Shown here: one piece after another, positions 1 to 7,976 of the stretch
Layout: each line of letters starts with the position of its first letter
How positions within the stretch are numbered: the first letter of the stretch is position 1
Source of the DNA: Rhodococcus opacus B4
GTDB taxonomy: Bacteria > Actinomycetota > Actinomycetes > Mycobacteriales > Mycobacteriaceae
Length of the DNA: 64,000 nucleotides
Assembly: GCF_000010805.1 (NCBI RefSeq)
Contig: NC_012522.1
Location: forward strand, 1,364,001-1,428,000
Reading direction: 5' to 3'
Position numbers and translations under genes: made by a program
The notes under the pieces: generated by a model
Seen by the model: the letters and a program-made list of their open reading frames with translations, nothing else
What the model was told of the DNA's origin: nothing
The model's database searches: none

Positions 1-41
1 GGCTTGTCCGGGGTGGTCGCCACGAAGTTTCCAGGGAACAT
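1..41 (-). CDS. N-terminal fragment of a gene, probably acyl-CoA synthetase
   Basis: Only the first 13 codons and part of the next lie inside the window. The reading MFPGNFVATTPDKP begins at an ATG preceded by GGAG on the minus strand. The TTPDKP motif is typical of the extreme N-terminus of actinobacterial AMP-binding acyl-CoA synthetases, which activate fatty acids with ATP and CoA. With so few residues the family assignment is tentative. The gene is divergent from the isomerase-family gene at 209, so the 170 bp between them should hold both promoters. Confidence 0.4.
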   Translation of the reverse strand, partial: MFPGNFVATTPDK

Positions 42-208
42 CCGCACTCCTTTTGTTAATGGAGATTCTCACCATCGGTCTACCACACCGAGCCCCGGAC
101 GGGGCGGCCTTCGACGCTGTCACCGGCGCCTTCGCCCGCCCCCGGCGAAAATGCTCGGACTGTCCGGCGGGAGGTCCTAGAGTTGAGGCAAAAGGAGGCG
201 TACGACCG

Positions 209-1027
209 GTGAATGCCCTGCAGAAGGACCCGATCCTCGACGCATTGTTCGAGGAGTGGGACGTACTCGACGAGCTGCTGTCCTCGTTGTCCGGCGACGC
301 GTGGTTCACGCCCACCGCGCTGCCCGGGTGGACGGTGCACGACGTCACCGCGCATCTCATCGGCACGGAGTCGCTGCTCGCCGGAATCTCCGCGCCGCAC
401 ACCACCATCGACGTCCGCGGCCTCGCGCATGTGCGCAACGAGATCGGGGCGTTCAACGAGGAGTGGGTCGAGGGGCTGCGGGGGCGCTCCGGCCCCGAGA
501 TGCTGGAGCGTTTCCGGTCGATCACCGCGCGCAGGCGGTCGGAGCTGAGCGAGATGACCGACGAGGCTTTCGAGGCCGAGACCACCACCCCGGTCGGTCC
601 GGCGCCGTATCTCCGGTTCATGCGCATCCGCGTGTTCGACTGCTGGATGCACGAGCTCGACCTGCGGGACGCGCTCGGGCTGCCCGGCGACGAGGGCGGC
701 CTGCGCGGCGAGACGGCGTTCGCGGAGATCGCGGGCGCCGTCGCGTTCCTCGTCGGCAAGCGCGGCAAGGCGCCGGACGGGTCGAGGATCACGCTCGAGC
801 TGACGGGACCGCTCGCGCGGAACATTCACATCGCCGTCGACGGCCGGGCCGCGGTGGTCGACGAACTGCCGTCGGAGGCCACCACGACGGTGACACTCGA
901 CTCCCGGCTGTTCACCCGGTTGGCGGGCGGCCGGACGACGGCCGCGGATCACCGCGACGAGATCGTGCTGGGCGGCGACACCGTTGCGGGCAAGCGGATC
1001 GTCGACAACCTCGCGTTCACGATCTGA
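209..1027 (+). CDS. Maleylpyruvate isomerase family mycothiol-dependent protein
   Basis: A protein of 272 aa in the DinB-fold family that includes mycothiol-dependent maleylpyruvate isomerase. The N-terminal signature WFTPTALPGWTVHDVTAHL (residues 32-50) carries the GW..HDV.AHL core, with a His that helps bind the metal in this family. A second family motif, WMHELDLRDALG, lies near residue 150. Members use mycothiol, the actinobacterial low-molecular-weight thiol, as cofactor, but the substrate cannot be read from sequence. I chose the GTG at 209 because AAAGGAGG lies 10 bases upstream; a longer in-frame reading from 53 has no such site. It ends 6 bp before the next gene, so the two are probably co-transcribed. 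Confidence 0.8.
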   Translation: MNALQKDPILDALFEEWDVLDELLSSLSGDAWFTPTALPGWTVHDVTAHLIGTESLLAGISAPHTTIDVRGLAHVRNEIGAFNEEWVEGLRGRSGPEMLERFRSITARRRSELSEMTDEAFEAETTTPVGPAPYLRFMRIRVFDCWMHELDLRDALGLPGDEGGLRGETAFAEIAGAVAFLVGKRGKAPDGSRITLELTGPLARNIHIAVDGRAAVVDELPSEATTTVTLDSRLFTRLAGGRTTAADHRDEIVLGGDTVAGKRIVDNLAFTI

Positions 1028-1033
1028 ACCGCG

Positions 1034-1717
1034 GTGCGCCTGTTCCTGTCCTCGTACCGGTTCGGTGCGGATCCCGCGCCGCTGATGTCCCTCGTCGGCC
1101 GTCCGGGGCGCGTCGGGGTGATCGCCGCGGCGGCGGACGCGTGGCCGCGGACGGCGCGGACGTCGGCGGTCGTGAGTGACGTGATGCCGCTGACGCGCCT
1201 GGGCTTCACCGTGGAGGAGGTGGATCTACGCGACTACATCGGCGACGACGGGCAGCCTCGTGCGGCCGCGCTGCGGCAGCGGCTGGACGGGTTCGGCATG
1301 GTGTGGGTGCGCGGCGGGAACACGTTCGTGCTGCGCGCGCAGATGGCCCGGAGTGGGGCGGACCGGGTGATCCCGGAACTGTTGGCGAGCGATTCGCTCG
1401 TGTACGCCGGCTACAGCGCGGGGGCGTGCGTGATGACTCCGACGCTGCACGGTCTCGACTCCTCCGATGACCCGGCGGAGGTGGTCGCGACATGTGGCGT
1501 GGAGCCACGCTGGGACGGACTGGGGATGGTGGGCTTCGCGATCGTGCCGCATCACCCGCCTGCGGAGCTTCCAGGGGCCGAGAACGCCGTGCCCTTGGAG
1601 GACGCGGCCGCGGTTCGGCGCACGGTCGACGCTCTGAGGCTCGCCGGCATCGAGTACCGCACCTTGACGGACGATCAGGCGATCGTCGTGAACGGGGATC
1701 GAACCGAACTCGTCTGA
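1034..1717 (+). CDS. Peptidase E-like (S51) class I glutamine amidotransferase-fold protein
   Basis: A protein of 227 aa resembling the S51 peptidase E family (aspartyl dipeptidase fold). Visible family marks are WVRGGNTFVL (91-100), the nucleophile elbow GYSAGA with Ser128, and VPHH (171-174), which would supply the His. S51 enzymes cleave Asp-X dipeptides or act as cyanophycinase-like hydrolases; many actinobacterial members have no known substrate. It is predicted cytoplasmic, as no signal peptide is seen. The GTG start lies only 6 bp after the preceding stop, suggesting translational coupling. Confidence 0.75.
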   Translation: MRLFLSSYRFGADPAPLMSLVGRPGRVGVIAAAADAWPRTARTSAVVSDVMPLTRLGFTVEEVDLRDYIGDDGQPRAAALRQRLDGFGMVWVRGGNTFVLRAQMARSGADRVIPELLASDSLVYAGYSAGACVMTPTLHGLDSSDDPAEVVATCGVEPRWDGLGMVGFAIVPHHPPAELPGAENAVPLEDAAAVRRTVDALRLAGIEYRTLTDDQAIVVNGDRTELV

Positions 1718-1745
1718 CGACGGCGAGCCCTGGGCGGGAAGGCCG

Positions 1746-2075
1746 TCAGCCGAAGACGGCGACCGGCACGGACGGGGTGAAGGGGGCGACGCGGTCGAGT
1801 GCGGCCCAGGTGACCTCGCAGCGCTTGGCGGTGACCTCGTCCGCGTCGGCGAGGAGCGTGTTCAGGAGGGTCTTCGGGTTCAGGCGCCATTCCTGGACCA
1901 TCGACCGAACTTCCTCGTTGGTGAACAGTCCCGAACCGGCGAGTGCGAAGATCCATTCGTCGAACTCGCCACGGTGGATCTGCTCGATGGAGTCGTAGTC
2001 GATGCCACCATCGAGGAACTCGTACGAGAACATCGCGGAGATGTAGCTGCTGGGATCTCGGTGGAGTGCATTCAT
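1746..2075 (-). CDS. Hypothetical protein, 109 aa
   Basis: I do not recognise this family. The product is a compact, acidic, soluble-looking protein with several aromatic residues near the N-terminus (YISAMFSYEFLDGG) and no membrane segment, signal peptide or cysteine cluster. The ATG at 2075 is preceded by GGAAGGA at a normal distance; an upstream in-frame ATG at 2120 lacks a site. It converges with the peptidase E-like gene (28 bp apart), with no obvious hairpin between them. Codon usage fits the neighbours, so it is probably a real gene. Confidence 0.6.
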   Translation of the reverse strand: MNALHRDPSSYISAMFSYEFLDGGIDYDSIEQIHRGEFDEWIFALAGSGLFTNEEVRSMVQEWRLNPKTLLNTLLADADEVTAKRCEVTWAALDRVAPFTPSVPVAVFG

Positions 2076-2588
2076 CGGTGCGGGTCCTTCCAGGGTCGGT
2101 GCGGCAAAACCCGGCCCCAACGGTGTTCTGGCTCACATTTCGTGAGAATCTCCGTTTGGGTGTAACGCCTCGCCGGTGTTTGACGATGCAAGACGCTAAC
2201 CCGTGGAAGTGGGTTTTTGCATTGCCCGGTCGATACGATCCGGTAACAGAGTGGCGAATGTGACCTGTGTTACACCCGATTCGTCCGGGTCCGCCCGGTT
2301 CCCGGGACGCGCCTACCTGCATTTTTCCCTCCAGGCACGGTTGCATACCCCAACGGGGGACCCACTGAAAAAATTCACCCCCCTGATCCCACATCGTGAG
2401 ACTCCTACGCGTAAGTAACTAACAGATGGGCTATTGGGGGGTGCCTTCTGCACCGAACGTCCAGGTTGGAGCGAAATCCGGGAATCGCGGTCGGAATCGG
2501 TTCAGTTGGACGCATGACCAATTCGAGGACACTCGTCGTCCGCCGGGCTACCGTCGAGGTCCCCGACACCCGCATTTCAGGAGTTCCG
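2076..2588. promoter_or_regulatory. 513-bp divergent intergenic region
   Basis: This stretch separates the minus-strand hypothetical gene from the plus-strand flavin oxidase. It is less GC-rich than the surroundings (for example around 2200-2230 and 2365-2440), and no reading frame in it has a ribosome site or protein-like composition. It should hold both promoters. An imperfect inverted repeat at 2506-2521 is listed separately. I see no RNA structure that I can name. Confidence 0.5.
2506..2521. promoter_or_regulatory. Inverted repeat TTGGAC-GCAT-GACCAA, candidate operator
   Basis: TTGGAC and GACCAA form 6-bp arms (one mismatch) around a 4-bp centre, 68 bp upstream of the flavin oxidase start. 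The TTGG..CCAA layout resembles sites of FadR/LldR-type GntR regulators, which often control lactate and glycolate oxidation genes. No GntR gene lies in the window, so this is inference only. Confidence 0.35.
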
Positions 2589-3962
2589 ATGACGGTTCCC
2601 GACGACGCACTCGCGGCGCTCTCGACCGCTCTCCCCCGGGGCTGCCTCGTCACCGATCCGGACGTCCTGGCGTCCTACCGCCAGGACTGGGCACGCGACC
2701 CCGGCGCCGTCCTCCCCCTCGCCGTCGCCCGCCCCGCGACCACCGAGGAAGTTCAGGTGGTGATGCGCTGGGCGACCGCGCACCGCGTCCCCGTGATCCC
2801 GCGCGGCGCCGGTTCCGGGCTCAGCGGCGGCGCCACCGCCGTGGCGGGCAGCGTGGTGGTCAGCACCGAACGCATGCGCCGGATCGAGGTGGACCCGGTG
2901 ACGCGGATCGCCGTCGTCGAACCGGGACTGCTCAACGCCGAGGTCAAGGCCGCGGCCGCCGAACACGGACTCTGGTACCCGCCCGACCCGTCGTCGTTCG
3001 AGATGTGCTCGATCGGCGGCAACGTCGCGACCAACGCGGGCGGGCTGTGCTGCGTCAAGTACGGGGTCACCACCGACTACGTGCTCGCGCTGCGGGTGGT
3101 CCTCGCGGACGGGACGGCCGTGCGCCTGGGCGGGCCGCGCCTGAAGGACGTGGCCGGCCTGTCGCTGACCAAGCTGTTCGTCGGGAGCGAGGGCACGCTC
3201 GGCATCGTCACGGAGGCGACGCTGCGGCTGATCCCGGCCCAGCCGCCCGCGAGCACCCTCGTCGCGTCGTTCGCCTCCGTGCAGGCGGCCGCCGACACCG
3301 TGCTGGCCATCACGCGCACGCTGCGACCGTCGATGCTCGAGTTCATGGACCGTGCCTCGATCGGCGCCGTCGAGGACGCACTGAAGATGGGCCTGGACCG
3401 GACAGCGGAGGCGATGCTCATCGCTCGTTCGGACGCCCCCGGTGCGATTGCGGCCGAGGAGATTTCCGTCATGGCGGACGCCTGCACGGCGAACGACGCC
3501 GCCGAGGTCTTCACGACCGACGATCCCGACGAGGGCGAAGCATTCACCGCGGCAAGACGATTCGCGATCCCCGCGGTCGAGAGGCTGGGCAGCCTCCTCC
3601 TCGAGGACGTCGGGGTTCCGCTGCCGAAACTGCCTGCGCTGGTGGAGGGAATCGCGGCCATCTCCCGGGAGCGTGACGTAATGGTCGCGGTGATCGCCCA
3701 TGCCGGTGACGGAAATACGCACCCGCTCATCGTGTTCGACCCCGAGGACGCCGCGATGGCGGAGCGCGCGCATCTCGCTTTCGGCGAGATCATGGACCTC
3801 GCAATCGCTCTCGGCGGCACGATCACCGGCGAGCACGGTGTCGGCCGCTTGAAGAAGGCCTGGCTGCCCGACCAGTTGGGCCCGGACGTCATGGAACTGA
3901 CGCAGCGGATCAAGACGGCACTCGACCCGCTGGGGATACTCAACCCCGGAGCGATTCTGTAG
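2589..3962 (+). CDS. FAD-linked oxidase, glycolate oxidase GlcD / D-lactate dehydrogenase type
   Basis: A protein of 457 aa with the full architecture of the GlcD/D-lactate dehydrogenase family. An N-terminal PCMH FAD-binding domain has PRGAGSGLSGG at 71-81, where the FAD pyrophosphate binds. A C-terminal FAD-linked oxidase domain has HAGDGNTHP near residue 370 and EHGVGRLK near 415. It should oxidise a 2-hydroxy acid to the 2-oxo acid; glycolate and D-lactate are the best guesses. The ATG at 2589 follows AGGAG by 6 bp and is preferred over the longer frame from 2466. No Fe-S partner (GlcF) is adjacent, so it appears to act alone. A second, Fe-S-fused relative lies at 50.6 kb. Confidence 0.85.
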   Translation: MTVPDDALAALSTALPRGCLVTDPDVLASYRQDWARDPGAVLPLAVARPATTEEVQVVMRWATAHRVPVIPRGAGSGLSGGATAVAGSVVVSTERMRRIEVDPVTRIAVVEPGLLNAEVKAAAAEHGLWYPPDPSSFEMCSIGGNVATNAGGLCCVKYGVTTDYVLALRVVLADGTAVRLGGPRLKDVAGLSLTKLFVGSEGTLGIVTEATLRLIPAQPPASTLVASFASVQAAADTVLAITRTLRPSMLEFMDRASIGAVEDALKMGLDRTAEAMLIARSDAPGAIAAEEISVMADACTANDAAEVFTTDDPDEGEAFTAARRFAIPAVERLGSLLLEDVGVPLPKLPALVEGIAAISRERDVMVAVIAHAGDGNTHPLIVFDPEDAAMAERAHLAFGEIMDLAIALGGTITGEHGVGRLKKAWLPDQLGPDVMELTQRIKTALDPLGILNPGAIL

Positions 3963-4072
3963 CTACCCAGGGCGGGTGCGATACCCAATGGTTACCCAAG
4001 GGACTGGTGTGACAGGTGAGGTATTGCTAGCGTGGCCGGACCGAACTCGACTCGTCGCAGAGAGGTGCGCTC

Positions 4073-5263
4073 GTGACCAGACTCCGCCGTGTCGCCTCCC
4101 TGGCGATGCCCGCCTTACTCGCGTCCACCTGCACGTTTTTCACGATGACGCCCCCTGTTGCGACGGCGGCTCCGTGCCTCGGCGGAACCGGCAGCCTCGG
4201 ATCGAGTGGCTCGAACCAGGGCATCAACCCCATTCCCTGGCTCAACGGCAGCGACGGCCGCCTTCCCGAGCTGCGTGGCAAAACTCAGGCAATCGCGCAC
4301 ATCACCGGGCCCCGTAGCCCCAACGACACGATCGGCAGGTTCCGGGTACTCGGCACGGACCTCGGCATCATGTGGGACAACGGCCGAGGCGAGATCCTCA
4401 CCGCGTTCGGCGACACCGTCGGGCTGAGCGACAACCCGCTCTGCGGTCTGGTCGGCGACTGGCGCAGCAACATCCTGCTGCGCAGCTCCGACAAGGACCT
4501 CACCGACGGAATGGGCATCGACAATTCCCCGGTCGACGGCCCGAACCACTCCAAGGAGATCATCCAGAGCAAGAAGATCCCAGGCGTAGAGCAGACCGTC
4601 ATTCCCACCACCGGCATCTCGGTCGGCGAGGGTCCGGCCTCGACGCAGTACATCAATTACATGTCGGTGCGCAGCTGGGGCGCCCCGGGCGAGTGGGACA
4701 CCAACGCGTCCGGCATCGCGTACTCCGTCGACAACGGCGAGAACTGGATCACCGATCCTCTGACGCTGCGGCCCAACGTGCCGGGCACGGGCGCCGAGAA
4801 CTTCCAGATGGGCTCGTACGTCAAGCACGACGGATTCGTCTACGCGTTCGGCACCCCGTCGGGGCGTTCCGGCGACGCCCGGTTGTCGCGGGTGAAGGAG
4901 GCGGACATCCGGAACCTCACGCTGTACGAGTACTGGGACGGCAAGGCGTGGGTCAAGGCCAACGCGACCGTCGCCGCCCCGGTGATCCCGGGACCGGTCA
5001 GTGAGTTGTCGGTGCGGTTCAACGAGTACCTGGGTCAGTTCGTGGCGATGTACACCGACGCCGGCAACTCGGTGGTCATGCGCCGGTCCGACCACCTCGA
5101 ATCCGGCTGGAGCGAACCCGAAGTGCTCGTGAGCAGCCGGGACGTGCCCGAGCTGTACGGCGCGTACATGCACCCGTGGTCGAAGGGATCCGACCTGTAT
5201 TTCCTGGCCACCACCTGGTCGGACTACAACGTCATGCTGCTGCGCACCAACCTCGCGGACTGA
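4073..5263 (+). CDS. Secreted DUF4185 domain protein
   Basis: A protein of 396 aa with a clear Sec signal peptide: basic MTRLRR, a hydrophobic core, and an ATAA cleavage region near residue 33. The mature part fits the DUF4185 family, a five-bladed beta-propeller-like fold found in mycobacterial and rhodococcal exported proteins. Repeated strand motifs include GRFRVLGTDLGIMWDNGRGE and AYSVDNGENW. Its biochemical role is unknown; the fold suggests carbohydrate or envelope binding. The GTG start follows AGAGAGG. It stands alone as a transcription unit between the oxidase and the acetyltransferase gene. Confidence 0.75.
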   Translation: MTRLRRVASLAMPALLASTCTFFTMTPPVATAAPCLGGTGSLGSSGSNQGINPIPWLNGSDGRLPELRGKTQAIAHITGPRSPNDTIGRFRVLGTDLGIMWDNGRGEILTAFGDTVGLSDNPLCGLVGDWRSNILLRSSDKDLTDGMGIDNSPVDGPNHSKEIIQSKKIPGVEQTVIPTTGISVGEGPASTQYINYMSVRSWGAPGEWDTNASGIAYSVDNGENWITDPLTLRPNVPGTGAENFQMGSYVKHDGFVYAFGTPSGRSGDARLSRVKEADIRNLTLYEYWDGKAWVKANATVAAPVIPGPVSELSVRFNEYLGQFVAMYTDAGNSVVMRRSDHLESGWSEPEVLVSSRDVPELYGAYMHPWSKGSDLYFLATTWSDYNVMLLRTNLAD

Positions 5264-5327
5264 CGTAATCTGCGAGTGACAGCGTGCGCGGGACAGCGCG
5301 CACGCCACACGAGCAGAGGAGCGATCT

Positions 5328-5603
5328 GTGGCGGCCACGGTGGAACACGACGTGTCGGAATCCCGGTTCGAGATCTACCTCGACGGCCAGCTGGCCGGAT
5401 ACGCCGACTACTTCGAGCGGAACGGCGCCCGCGACTTCCACCACACCGTGACGTACCCGCAGTTCCGCGGGCAGGGTCTGGCGGCGGTGGTGGTGAAGGC
5501 CGCACTCGACGACACGAAGTCCAGTGGGCTCTCCGTGATCCCGTCGTGCTCGTACGTGGAGAAGTACATCGCCGAGAATCCGAGCTATGCGGAGCTCGTC
5601 TGA
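5328..5603 (+). CDS. Small GNAT family N-acetyltransferase
   Basis: A single-domain protein of 91 aa of the short GNAT type (YjdJ/NATD1-like, PF14542). The acetyl-CoA binding motif A is visible as QFRGQGLAAVVVKAAL (about residues 45-60), followed by the conserved PSCSYVEKYIAENPSY end. The substrate is unknown; members acetylate small amines or protein N-termini. The GTG start follows AGAGGA. Its last codons overlap the start of the lipoprotein gene at 5587 by 17 bp, so the two are likely translated from one message. Confidence 0.85.
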   Translation: MAATVEHDVSESRFEIYLDGQLAGYADYFERNGARDFHHTVTYPQFRGQGLAAVVVKAALDDTKSSGLSVIPSCSYVEKYIAENPSYAELV

Positions 5604-6126
5604 TCCGCTCCGCCCGGCCGTCCGCGCGACGTGTCTGCTCGCCGCGACGGTCGTGCTGGCCGGCTGCGGATCCGGCGGCGGTTCCGACACCGATCCGGCA
5701 GCCGCGACGACCACCTCGGTGCCCGCGCAGCCCGGTGCGTTCGTGGGGGAATGCGGCTCGCTGACCGACGCCGAGGTGTACGAGCGGGCGGGGATCGCCG
5801 GGCTCACCCCGGTCTCGCGGAACGGCATCAAGTGCCGGTGGGAAGCGGACGGCGGCGAGCGGTACGTGATGTTCACCTGGTACCGCGGCAGCCCCATCGA
5901 CCGGGAGCGGTCGGTGGCCAAGGGCATCGGTCACGAGGTTCACGACCTCGAGATCGCGGGGCATCGCGGATTCTCCTCGCAGAACGTCGGGTTCTGCGAG
6001 GTCGCGCTCGGCACGGGTTCCGATTTCGTGCACTGGCTGGTCCGCTACGGAACCGGCAGCGCACCCTCCGATCCGTGCGAGGCCCCGACCGCGCTCGGCC
6101 GGCTGACCCTGGAGAAGGCCAAGTGA
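5587..6126 (+). CDS. DUF3558 lipoprotein (first of two)
   Basis: A 179-aa exported lipoprotein: hydrophobic signal with lipobox VLAGC, lipidated Cys27, then a low-complexity linker and a DUF3558 domain. Three Cys follow in the mature part (CGSLTDAEVY, IKCRW, FCEVAL) and one near the end (DPCE), the spacing expected for two disulfides in this family. Function is unknown; DUF3558 proteins are envelope lipoproteins of mycolic-acid actinomycetes. The start overlaps the acetyltransferase gene and the stop overlaps the next DUF3558 gene by 4 bp (GTGA). Confidence 0.8.
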   Translation: MRSSSDPLRPAVRATCLLAATVVLAGCGSGGGSDTDPAAATTTSVPAQPGAFVGECGSLTDAEVYERAGIAGLTPVSRNGIKCRWEADGGERYVMFTWYRGSPIDRERSVAKGIGHEVHDLEIAGHRGFSSQNVGFCEVALGTGSDFVHWLVRYGTGSAPSDPCEAPTALGRLTLEKAK

Positions 6127-6650
6127 GCGGCCGCCGGCGACTCGCCGCGGCGGTGGCGTCGGTGATGGTGCTGGCCGGCTGCGGCTCGTCCGTCACGGGC
6201 ACTGCCCTGCCCGAGGGCGCCGCCTCCGCCGACGACGGCGGCTCGCCGCAGTTCGACAAGCTCCTGCGTGAATGCGACGCCGTCCCCAACGACAAGATCG
6301 CGGAGACACTGCACGGGGCAGGAATCGACCAGTACTTCTACGGTGCGGTGTGCATGTGGACGGTGTCGTCCGCCGCCGGATCGATCGACGTCACGTTCGG
6401 CTGGTTCGAGAACAACTCGTTGCAGCGGGAGCGGGCGGTGGCGGACCAACTGGGCTATCAGGTGGAGACCACGTCGATCGCGGGCACGTCGGCGTTCGGC
6501 GCCCGGCGGCCGGGTGATGCGGCGACGTGCGGGATCACCGCCGCCTACTCCGGTGTCATCACGTGGTGGGTGCAGCAGCGGTCGGGGACGGGCGACCCGT
6601 GCGACGGCGCGCGCACGCTCGCCGAGTTGACCCTGCAGCGCAACCAGTAG
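6123..6650 (+). CDS. DUF3558 lipoprotein (second of two)
   Basis: A lipoprotein of 175 aa beginning at a GTG that overlaps the previous stop (GTGA). Signal peptide and lipobox VLAGC place the lipidated Cys at residue 20. The domain follows the same plan as its neighbour: RECDAVPNDKI, VCMWT, TCGITA and DPCDGART supply the four Cys, and LQRERAVADQLGYQVE matches IDRERSVAKGIGHEVH. The pair is therefore a tandem duplication that has diverged considerably. Both probably sit on the outer face of the plasma membrane or in the cell wall. Confidence 0.8.
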   Translation: MSGRRRLAAAVASVMVLAGCGSSVTGTALPEGAASADDGGSPQFDKLLRECDAVPNDKIAETLHGAGIDQYFYGAVCMWTVSSAAGSIDVTFGWFENNSLQRERAVADQLGYQVETTSIAGTSAFGARRPGDAATCGITAAYSGVITWWVQQRSGTGDPCDGARTLAELTLQRNQ

Positions 6651-6734
6651 CGGCCGAAAATTCGCTCGCGGTGGCCGCGACCTCGCTGTTAGCGTCGAGG
6701 GACCACCCACCGAGCCGACCAGAGGACCCTTGCC

Positions 6735-7976
6735 GTGACCGCCACCGAGACGGCTGTGACTCGTCGGTTGGGGCCCCTGATCCTCCTGAACGTCGCGACC
6801 CTGTTCTCCTCCACGGGCAACGGCATCGTCATCGTCGTGTTGCCGTGGCTGGTGCTCGAGCAGACCGGTCGCGCGTCGGACGCCGCGATCGTCGCGGGCG
6901 CGGCCACCCTCCCGCTGCTGCTGTCGAGCCTGTTCGCGGGCACGTTCGTCGACCTGTTCGGCCGACGCCGCACGTCCCTGATCTCCGACTGCCTGTCCGC
7001 CCTGTCCGTGGCGGCCATCCCGGTGATCGCGAACACGACGGGGCTGACCGTCACGGTGATCGCCGTCCTCGCCGCGATCGGCGCCGCGTTCGACCCGGCC
7101 GGAATCGCGGCCAGGGAGTCGATGCTGCCCGCCGCCACGAAGTCCGCGGGGTGGTCACTCGACCGGATGAACAGCCTCTACGAGGCCAACTACAACGTGG
7201 CGTATCTCGTCGGGCCGGGCATCGGCGGCGTCCTCATCGCCACCGTGGGTGCGGTGAACACGTTGTGGGTCGCCGCCGCCGGGTTCGTGCTGTCCGTCGC
7301 GACGATCGCGTTCCTGCGCCTCGAGAACGCCGGCAGGCCGGACACCGCCACCCGTCCGACGTCCATCTGGCACGGCACGCTCGAGGGATTGAAGTTCGTG
7401 TGGCACAACCGGCTCCTGCGCACGATCGCCCTCGTGGACATGGCGGTCGTCGCGCTGTACATGCCGGTCGAGTCGGTGGTGTTCCCGGTGTACTTCACCG
7501 AACTCGACAAACCTGCGCAACTGGGCTCGGTCCTGATGGCGCTCAGCATCGGCGGTGTGGTGGGCGCCCTCGCGTACGGACCACTCGCACCGTTCGTGTC
7601 GCGCCGGATGCTGATGGTGGTGGCGGTGACGGTGCTGGGCGCGGCGATGGTCGCGATGGCGTTCCTGCCGCCGCTGTGGGCGATCCTGGCGCTGGCCCTC
7701 CTGCAGGGTCTGGTGTTCGGTCCGGTCGGCCCGATCGCCAACTACGCCATGCAGACTCGCAGTCCGGAGCACATGCGCGGCCGGGTCACCGGGGTCATGA
7801 CGTCCACCGCGTATGCGGCGGGCCCGCTGGGCTACCTGCTGGCCGGTCCCATCCTCGACACGTGGGGAATCCAGCCGGCGTTCTTCGTGCTCGCGATCCC
7901 GGTCCTGATCATCGGGCTGGCGTGCTTCGGGCTGCCCGTGCTGAAGGAACTGGACGAAAAGGTGCCGGTCAGTTGA
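6735..7976 (+). CDS. MFS transporter, multidrug-efflux type
   Basis: A membrane protein of 413 aa with about 12 hydrophobic segments and the MFS loop motif FVDLFGRRR after TM2. The fold and the short, non-charged loops resemble DHA3-type drug exporters. A charged central loop around residues 195-215 separates the two six-helix halves. The substrate is unknown. The GTG start follows AGAGGA. Its final 8 bp overlap the convergent carboxylesterase gene, so no terminator fits between them. Confidence 0.8.
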   Translation: MTATETAVTRRLGPLILLNVATLFSSTGNGIVIVVLPWLVLEQTGRASDAAIVAGAATLPLLLSSLFAGTFVDLFGRRRTSLISDCLSALSVAAIPVIANTTGLTVTVIAVLAAIGAAFDPAGIAARESMLPAATKSAGWSLDRMNSLYEANYNVAYLVGPGIGGVLIATVGAVNTLWVAAAGFVLSVATIAFLRLENAGRPDTATRPTSIWHGTLEGLKFVWHNRLLRTIALVDMAVVALYMPVESVVFPVYFTELDKPAQLGSVLMALSIGGVVGALAYGPLAPFVSRRMLMVVAVTVLGAAMVAMAFLPPLWAILALALLQGLVFGPVGPIANYAMQTRSPEHMRGRVTGVMTSTAYAAGPLGYLLAGPILDTWGIQPAFFVLAIPVLIIGLACFGLPVLKELDEKVPVS

